Shown piece by piece: positions 6,958-11,088 of a stretch of DNA of 11,088 nucleotides (the stretch's first letter is position 1; each line of letters starts with the position of its first letter). Source of the stretch: Parvibaculum sp. (GTDB lineage Bacteria > Pseudomonadota > Alphaproteobacteria > Parvibaculales > Parvibaculaceae); contig JACIYQ010000313.1 in NCBI GenBank assembly GCA_014359855.1, positions 1 to 11,088 on the forward strand, written 5' to 3'. The notes under the pieces are model-generated. The model had not been told where the DNA came from and ran no database searches. It was given only the letters and a program-made list of their open reading frames with translations. A program made the translations under genes and the position numbers.

Positions 6958-7032
6958 TCAGTCGAGCACGAAGTCGTAGCGAACTTCCATGATGTGCGGA
7001 TAGCGCGGGCCTTGCCAGCCGGAGACGGCCAT
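6958..7032 (-). pseudogene. Possible short ORF or 3' gene remnant
   Basis: On the minus strand a 24-codon frame from the ATG at 7032 to TGA at 6958 ends in HIMEVRYDFVLD. It also contains GWQGPRYP. The mix of aromatic and hydrophobic residues looks like a real protein C-terminus, unlike the Arg/Ala/Pro-rich shadows typical of this GC-rich DNA. The frame stays open upstream to 7200, but that part lies antisense to gph and does not look like protein. I see no convincing ribosome site. It may be the tail of a decayed gene, a small protein or chance. I do not recognise the family. Confidence 0.2.
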
Positions 7033-7068
7033 GCGAGAGAGACGAGGTTCCAACACCACCGGTCTCCC

Positions 7069-7767
7069 ATGTCCCGCCCTGTGCTTCTCTTCGATCTCGA
7101 CGGCACGCTCGCCGATACGGCGGCCGATCTCTGCGAGACGCTGAACGTGATCCTCGAGATGCATGGACGCGCGCGTGTGTCCAATGAGCGCGTGCGCCAC
7201 CTGGTCGGCGGCGGCGCGCGGTTGCTATTGGAGCGGGGCTATAGCGAGACGGGCGAGCCGGCGAGCGCGGAAATGCTCGACCTCGGCTTCGAGGAATTCA
7301 TCGACTATTACGGACGGCATATCGCCGACCACACGAAGCTCTGGCCCGGCGTGCGCGACCAGCTCGACATGCTGGCGGAACGCGGGGCGCTGATGGCGGT
7401 CTGCACGAACAAGGTAGAGGGCCTGTCGCGGAAGTTGCTCGAGATGCTCGGCATCGACCACTATTTCCCGGTCGTGATCGGCGGCGACACGCTGCCGGTG
7501 AAGAAACCCGATCCCGAACATCTGTTCGAGGCGATCCGCCTGCTCGGCGGCGAGCGCGACCATGCCGTGATGGTGGGCGACAGCGAGACGGATATCGACG
7601 CCGCGAAGAATGCGGGGCTGCCCTCGATCTGCGTCAGCTTCGGCTATACGCGCATACCGGTGCCCGAACTCGGCGCGGACGTCGTGATCGATCATTTCGA
7701 CGCGTTTCCGGCGGCGCTTTCGCGGCTGCTGCCGCAGCACTTCGGACAGACGGACGCCGCCGGCTGA
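7069..7767 (+). CDS. gph: Phosphoglycolate phosphatase (HAD superfamily)
   Basis: This enzyme likely dephosphorylates 2-phosphoglycolate, an inhibitory by-product formed by DNA repair or Rubisco oxygenation, in the cytoplasm. The 232-residue HAD protein has all four motifs. Motif I is LLFDLDGTLADT with nucleophile Asp9 and general acid/base Asp11. Motif II is the Thr113 of AVCTNK, motif III the lysine of VKKPDPEHLF (145-146), and motif IV is MVGDSETDIDAAKNAG with Asp171 and Asp175. An alpha-helical C1 cap fills roughly 16-90. These features fit the Gph/PGP subfamily, although other small phosphate monoesters are possible substrates. The ATG at 7069 puts motif I nine residues in, as is usual. 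An in-frame ATG at 6994 would add unconserved-looking residues. No strong Shine-Dalgarno is seen near it. A terminator overlaps the last codons. Confidence 0.9.
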   Translation: MSRPVLLFDLDGTLADTAADLCETLNVILEMHGRARVSNERVRHLVGGGARLLLERGYSETGEPASAEMLDLGFEEFIDYYGRHIADHTKLWPGVRDQLDMLAERGALMAVCTNKVEGLSRKLLEMLGIDHYFPVVIGGDTLPVKKPDPEHLFEAIRLLGGERDHAVMVGDSETDIDAAKNAGLPSICVSFGYTRIPVPELGADVVIDHFDAFPAALSRLLPQHFGQTDAAG

Positions 7768-7778
7768 GCGGCGTTTTT
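7754..7778 (+). terminator. gph terminator overlapping the stop codon
   Basis: CGCCGC (7755-7760) pairs with GCGGCG (7768-7773) around a 7-nt loop that includes the gph TGA (7765-7767). An A-T pair (7754/7774) can extend the stem, and a run of five T follows at 7774-7778. The last codons of gph therefore form the 5' arm of its own Rho-independent terminator. It also insulates gph from the opposing tRNA gene 22 bp further on. Confidence 0.8.
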
Positions 7779-7800
7779 CCCGGCTGCGATGAGGGAAGAA

Positions 7801-7876
7801 TGGTGGACGGTACTGGACTCGAACCAGTGACCCCTGCGATGTGAACACAGTGCTCTACCAACTGAGCTAACCGTCC
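7801..7876 (-). tRNA. tRNA-Val (anticodon CAC)
   Basis: The 76-nt minus-strand gene folds as a complete cloverleaf. The acceptor stem is GGACGGT with ACCGTCC. The D arm is GCTC-AGTTGGTA-GAGC. The anticodon arm is CTGTG-TTCACAT-CGCAG, placing CAC at positions 34-36. The variable loop is GGGTC and the T arm is ACTGG-TTCGAGT-CCAGT. The discriminator is A and the CCA tail is encoded at 7801-7803. CAC reads the valine codon GUG. The gene stands alone, with its own promoter upstream and gph converging on it. Confidence 0.97.
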
Positions 7877-7935
7877 TTCGCGACATGGCCGGGGCGCACG
7901 GGGCGCCAGCGCGACAATTATGTCGAGGGAGCCCG

Positions 7936-7965
7936 TCTATAGGCTTTGCGCCCGCGCCAAGTCAA
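7936..7965 (-). promoter_or_regulatory. Sigma-70-type promoter of tRNA-Val
   Basis: On the minus strand TTGACT (complement of 7960-7965) and TATAGA (complement of 7936-7941) are separated by 18 bp. Both hexamers are near consensus. Transcription should begin near 7929, leaving a leader of about 53 nt before the mature 5' end at 7876. The promoter lies 37 bp past the TauE/SafE stop codon. I see no terminator between that gene and the tRNA. Confidence 0.75.
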
Positions 7966-8001
7966 GCCGTCGCGAGGCCCTTGCCGCTTTCTTCGATATG
8001 G

Positions 8002-8817
8002 CTATCCCGGGACCGTCGCCGTGAGCGCGCCGATGCCTGTCGAGACGATATAGAGGCCGGTCGCGATGACGACGGTCGAGAAGACGGCCGACAGGGCCCG
8101 GCGGGCGGTCGAGAGACGGCGCGCGAGCCGGAGGCCCGCATAGGAGCCGCCAAGACCGCCCGCGACCATGAGGACAGCGGCACCCCAGTCGACCAATCCT
8201 GAAAAAGCGTAGCTCGTTGCGGTGGTGAGGCCAAATACGGTCACCGAAACGAGCGACGAGCCGATGGCGTTGAGGAGCGGCATGGCCGTCGCCGTGACGA
8301 GGCCCGGCACGATGAGAAAGCCGCCGCCAATGCCGAAGAAGCCCGAAAGGCCGCCAACCAGGAAGCCGGTGCTCGCGAGTGGCGGCAGGAGGCGTGGTGC
8401 TGAGGCACGATCAAGCCGGACGTCCAGGTTTCCCCCCTCCCCGCGCCTGAAGAACATGGCTGCGCCGACAAGGATCATCACCAGCCCGAACAAGGCGAGA
8501 AGCATATCGCCGCCCACGGCCTTGCCGAAATGAGCGCCGACGGCCGCTCCCGCCACGCCCGAGCCCGCGAAGGCCAGCGCGCAGGGCCATTTCACCGTGT
8601 GGGCGCGGCTGTGCATGGCGAGGCTTACCGCCGCATTCGCCGCAACGGCCAGAGCCCCCGTGCCGATGGCGACATGGGGCGAGGCGACGCCAACCACATA
8701 GAGCAGAAGCGGCACGGCGAGAATCGACCCGACGCCGCCGATAAGTCCCAAAGAGAGGCCGATCAGGGCGCCGGAGGCGAGCGCGAGCAAGGCGTGGAGC
8801 AAGGTGGGATCTAGCAT
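8002..8817 (-). CDS. TauE/SafE family membrane permease
   Basis: This is a 271-residue, very hydrophobic inner-membrane protein of the TauE/SafE family (PF01925). Members export or import small organosulfur or sulfur anions such as sulfite, sulfoacetate or thiosulfate, but the substrate cannot be assigned here. The internal duplication typical of the family is clear: GLIGGVGSILAVPLLLY (24-40) and GFFGIGGGFLIVPGLV (159-174), each at the start of a four-helix half. About eight membrane segments are plausible, with a charged loop (FFRRGEGGNLDVRLDR, 122-137) between the halves. The ATG at 8817 has AAGGA (complement of 8825-8829) 7 bp upstream, which fixes the start. It is divergent from the patatin-related gene. 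Overlapping inverted repeats upstream suggest regulation. No sulfur-metabolism gene is next to it in the window. Confidence 0.9.
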   Translation of the reverse strand: MLDPTLLHALLALASGALIGLSLGLIGGVGSILAVPLLLYVVGVASPHVAIGTGALAVAANAAVSLAMHSRAHTVKWPCALAFAGSGVAGAAVGAHFGKAVGGDMLLALFGLVMILVGAAMFFRRGEGGNLDVRLDRASAPRLLPPLASTGFLVGGLSGFFGIGGGFLIVPGLVTATAMPLLNAIGSSLVSVTVFGLTTATSYAFSGLVDWGAAVLMVAGGLGGSYAGLRLARRLSTARRALSAVFSTVVIATGLYIVSTGIGALTATVPG

Positions 8818-8865
8818 GGGCTTGTCCTTTGCGCGGCGCGGGCGCAGGAGCCTCTTGCCGGTCCC

Positions 8866-8889
8866 GAATATCTACGTATTCAAGACGTA
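8866..8889. promoter_or_regulatory. Overlapping inverted repeats upstream of the TauE/SafE gene
   Basis: GAAT (8866-8869) and ATTC (8878-8881) form an inverted repeat with 8 bp between them. TACGT (8873-8877) and ACGTA (8885-8889) form a second with 7 bp between. They lie 48-72 bp upstream of the permease start in the only AT-rich stretch of the 193-bp divergent gap. Dyads of this size suit a dimeric helix-turn-helix repressor. ArsR-type sulfur sensors regulate some TauE/SafE genes, but no regulator is encoded nearby. Confidence 0.35.
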
Positions 8890-8955
8890 AATAAGAATGG
8901 AACAAGCTGTCGCAGTATCGTTAATTGGTCGTGAGGAGGTCCTCTCCTAGACTGG

Positions 8956-8986
8956 CCCCGGTCCGGGCGGGTTTGCGCCACCGGGG
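8956..8986. other. GC-rich hairpin in the patatin gene leader
   Basis: CCCCGGT (8956-8962) pairs with ACCGGGG (8980-8986) across a 17-nt GC-rich loop, 24 bp before the patatin-related ATG. There is no T-run, so a terminator is unlikely. If transcription starts upstream, it would fold in the 5' leader close to the ribosome site and could affect initiation. Confidence 0.35.
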
Positions 8987-9010
8987 ACCACGCAATGAAG
9001 CGGCGGGGCC

Positions 9011-11088
9011 ATGAAGGAAAAGGAACTCAGGATCGCGCTCGTCTGCTACGGCGGCGTTTCGCTCGCCGTCTATATGCATGGCGTGACCAAGGAAATCCTG
9101 AAGCTCGTCCGCGCCTCCCGCGTCTATCACCACGATCTCGCGCGCTCGCACCGGGCCTCGGCGACCTATTGCGATCTCGACCATGACGACCGCGAGACCG
9201 ACACCGAAGAAATCTATTTCGAACTGATCCAGGCGATCGGCCAGTCGCTCGAATTGCGCGTCTTCGTGGACACGATCGCGGGGGCTTCCGCCGGCGGGAT
9301 CAACGGCGTGCTCCTTGCGCGCGCGCTCGCCCACGACCTGCCCATGGACGCGCATCGCAAGATGTGGCTCGAACAGGCGGACATCGTGGCGCTGATGGAC
9401 GAGCATCATCTCGCCGGGCGCTGGGACAAGCTGTTCATGAAGCCGCTCTTCTGGGGCATCACCGAAAAATGGCTTGCGAAATACGCGCCGGATATCGAGA
9501 TGCGGCAGAAGCTGCAGCTCTTCACACGCTCGCGCTGGTTCGAGCCGCCTTTCTCGGGTTCGATCATGAGCGGCATGCTGCTCGACGCCTGCCTCGCGAT
9601 GGGCGAACCCTCGCCCGCCAATGCCTCGCTGCTGCCGACGGGACATCGGCTCGACCTCATCGTGTCGGTCACCGACTTCCACGGCTATCGCCAGCACATT
9701 CCGCTGCACGACCCCGTTTCGATCCGCGAACGCGAACACCGGCACACGCTGAAGTTCAGCTATTTCCAGCATCAGAGCGGAACGGCCGTCAGCGATTTCG
9801 ATACCGCGCATGTGCCGGGCCTCGTTTTCGCGGCGCGGGCGACCTCGTGCTTTCCGGGCGCCTTCCCGCCCGCGCGCATCGGCGAGATCGATGCGCTGCT
9901 GAAGGAACAAAAACTCGATTGGCCGACGCGCGAGGAATTCCTGCGCAGTAACTTCAAGCCGCTGATTGCCGCGGGCTCCGACCCGGTGAAGGCCTCTTTC
10001 ATTGACGGCAGCGTGCTCAACAACAAACCGTTCGGCGAAGCGATCACGGCCATTCGCGGGCGGCCGGCCTATCGCGAAGTCGACCGCCGCGTCGTCTATA
10101 TCGATCCCGACCCGAAAGGCGGCCGCGCGGAAGCGGGCGGCGCCGCGCCCGGATTCTTCCAGGCGATCCGGGGCGCGCTTTCCGACATTCCGCGCAACCA
10201 GCCGGTGCGCGACGAACTGGAGGCGCTGCACGAATTCTCCGAGCGGGTGCGGCGATACCGGCAGATCGTGGCTGCGACGCGGCCGCATGTGCGCACACGC
10301 ATCACGCAGCTTTTCGAGGGGACCGCGAATTCCTCACTGCCGGATGCCGCGCAACTGTCGACGCTGAGAAACAATGCGAATGCGCAAGCCGCCGTCGAGG
10401 CGGGCTATGCCTATGACGCCTATGTCCAGCTCAAGGTGGCATCCGTTCTCGACCAGATCACGAATATCATTGCCGACCTGAGCGAGGCGGTGAACCACCC
10501 GAGCGACCGGCTAGCGCTTTCGCGCGCCGTCGAAAGCTGGGCGAAGGACACCGGTATCTTTCCGGTGCAGTGGATGACGCATGCAAATGGCGGCGCGGAA
10601 CCGAGCAAGGAGGATGCCTGGGTGCGCTTCCTGCGCGAGTTCGACGTGAGTTTCCGCGTGCGGCGTCTGCGCTTCGTCATCCGCAGACTGAACGAACTCT
10701 ACCAGGACATCGAAGCAGGCGACGAAGGCAGCCTGCATTCAGACGCGCTCGACGATTTCAAGACGAGCCTCTACCGGATTCTGGACCGTATACAGTCGGA
10801 AACGGCGGCTCGGCTCAGGACCGACGACATCCGCCGCATCTGCAAGATGATCTATGACGACGGCGTGGCGGAACCGCACGAAATCGACGCTTTCACAAGC
10901 CATGTAGCGCCGATCCTCGATCTCGTCGGCCTCGATCGCGATGCCGACCATCATTTCGTCCAGATGGCGGCAAGCACCCTGCCCCACGATATCCGTTCTG
11001 AACTGGTACAGGCTTATGTCGGCTTCCCCTTCTTCGACGTGCTGACGCTGCCGCTCAACAAATGGCAGGATCTCGACGACGTGGACAC
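9011..11088 (+). CDS. Patatin-related acyl hydrolase (patatin/DUF3376 type), 3' end outside window
   Basis: This frame stays open for 692 codons to the window edge, so the protein is incomplete. The N-terminus LRIALVCYGGVSLAVYMHG (6-24) has the glycine-rich oxyanion segment. The lipase serine is Ser93 in IAGASAGGING, and the dyad aspartate is Asp332 in FIDGSVLNNKPFGEAI. ARATSCFPGAFPPARI (275-290) and VVYIDPDP (361-368) are further conserved-looking blocks. Together they define a serine-aspartate patatin-type phospholipase/acyl hydrolase domain. The charged, mostly helical region from about 375 onward resembles the DUF3376 extension of the patatin-related family. No signal peptide is seen. The start is forced, since an in-frame TGA lies at 8996-8998 and 9011 is the first ATG after it. 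The ribosome site is only a GGGG close to the ATG. The physiological substrate is unknown. Confidence 0.9.
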   Translation, partial: MKEKELRIALVCYGGVSLAVYMHGVTKEILKLVRASRVYHHDLARSHRASATYCDLDHDDRETDTEEIYFELIQAIGQSLELRVFVDTIAGASAGGINGVLLARALAHDLPMDAHRKMWLEQADIVALMDEHHLAGRWDKLFMKPLFWGITEKWLAKYAPDIEMRQKLQLFTRSRWFEPPFSGSIMSGMLLDACLAMGEPSPANASLLPTGHRLDLIVSVTDFHGYRQHIPLHDPVSIREREHRHTLKFSYFQHQSGTAVSDFDTAHVPGLVFAARATSCFPGAFPPARIGEIDALLKEQKLDWPTREEFLRSNFKPLIAAGSDPVKASFIDGSVLNNKPFGEAITAIRGRPAYREVDRRVVYIDPDPKGGRAEAGGAAPGFFQAIRGALSDIPRNQPVRDELEALHEFSERVRRYRQIVAATRPHVRTRITQLFEGTANSSLPDAAQLSTLRNNANAQAAVEAGYAYDAYVQLKVASVLDQITNIIADLSEAVNHPSDRLALSRAVESWAKDTGIFPVQWMTHANGGAEPSKEDAWVRFLREFDVSFRVRRLRFVIRRLNELYQDIEAGDEGSLHSDALDDFKTSLYRILDRIQSETAARLRTDDIRRICKMIYDDGVAEPHEIDAFTSHVAPILDLVGLDRDADHHFVQMAASTLPHDIRSELVQAYVGFPFFDVLTLPLNKWQDLDDVD

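Noticed and set aside
7801..7876. tRNA gene as an integration site of a genomic island
   Set aside because: No integrase, no repeat of the tRNA 3' end in the window, and ordinary chromosomal genes with uniform composition on both sides.
8921..10288. 455-codon open frame on the minus strand opposite the patatin-related gene
   Set aside because: The sense strand carries the patatin serine and aspartate motifs in the correct order. The antisense frame has shadow composition.
9011..11088. CBASS or other antiphage operon based on the patatin domain
   Set aside because: No nucleotide cyclase, HORMA, E1/E2-like or other defence gene is upstream. The family resembles stand-alone patatin-related proteins, and downstream genes are not visible.

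Overview
The window is GC-rich chromosomal DNA. Its gene content and protein signatures suggest an alphaproteobacterium, probably of the Rhizobiales/Parvibaculum type: a class II DAHP synthase, an alphaproteobacterial-style glutathione reductase, GC-biased codons, and intergenic palindromes built around GGGTCAAGCCCGGG or GCGGGCCATGACG cores. The genus is an inference. I see no transposase, integrase, phage gene, CRISPR array, toxin-antitoxin pair or rRNA.

Layout. Positions 1-420 hold no credible gene. They contain REP/BIME-like repeats: an imperfect ~97-bp inverted pair, and a 38-bp direct repeat present twice with one mismatch. These run into a strong bidirectional terminator at 372-404. Next come four minus-strand genes: aroG (class II DAHP synthase, 421-1815), gor (glutathione reductase, 1970-3352), rpiA (ribose-5-phosphate isomerase A, 3484-4182) and gabD (succinate-semialdehyde dehydrogenase family, 4186-5646). 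gabD and rpiA are 3 bp apart and surely cotranscribed. gor lies 131 bp further down behind a palindromic repeat element. aroG lies 154 bp below gor and may have its own promoter.

Divergent from gabD is a plus-strand M14-like metallopeptidase of the DUF2817 family (5809-6954). It is followed by gph (HAD phosphoglycolate phosphatase, 7069-7767), which ends in a terminator whose loop contains the gph stop codon. A single tRNA-Val(CAC) gene lies on the minus strand at 7801-7876 with a near-consensus sigma-70 promoter. A TauE/SafE family permease follows on the minus strand (8002-8817). Divergent from it is a long patatin-related acyl hydrolase (9011 to beyond the window end) that looks like the patatin/DUF3376 family.

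How the genes work together. Most are housekeeping: aromatic amino acid entry (aroG), the non-oxidative pentose phosphate pathway (rpiA), thiol redox (gor), semialdehyde oxidation (gabD), 2-phosphoglycolate salvage (gph) and translation (tRNA). gabD, rpiA and gor share an NADPH/sugar-phosphate theme, but a functional link is only inferred. The least characterised pieces are the DUF2817 protein, the patatin-related protein, the repeat cluster at the left edge, and a short minus-strand coding-like fragment between the DUF2817 gene and gph. I find no convincing evidence of a new multi-gene system.
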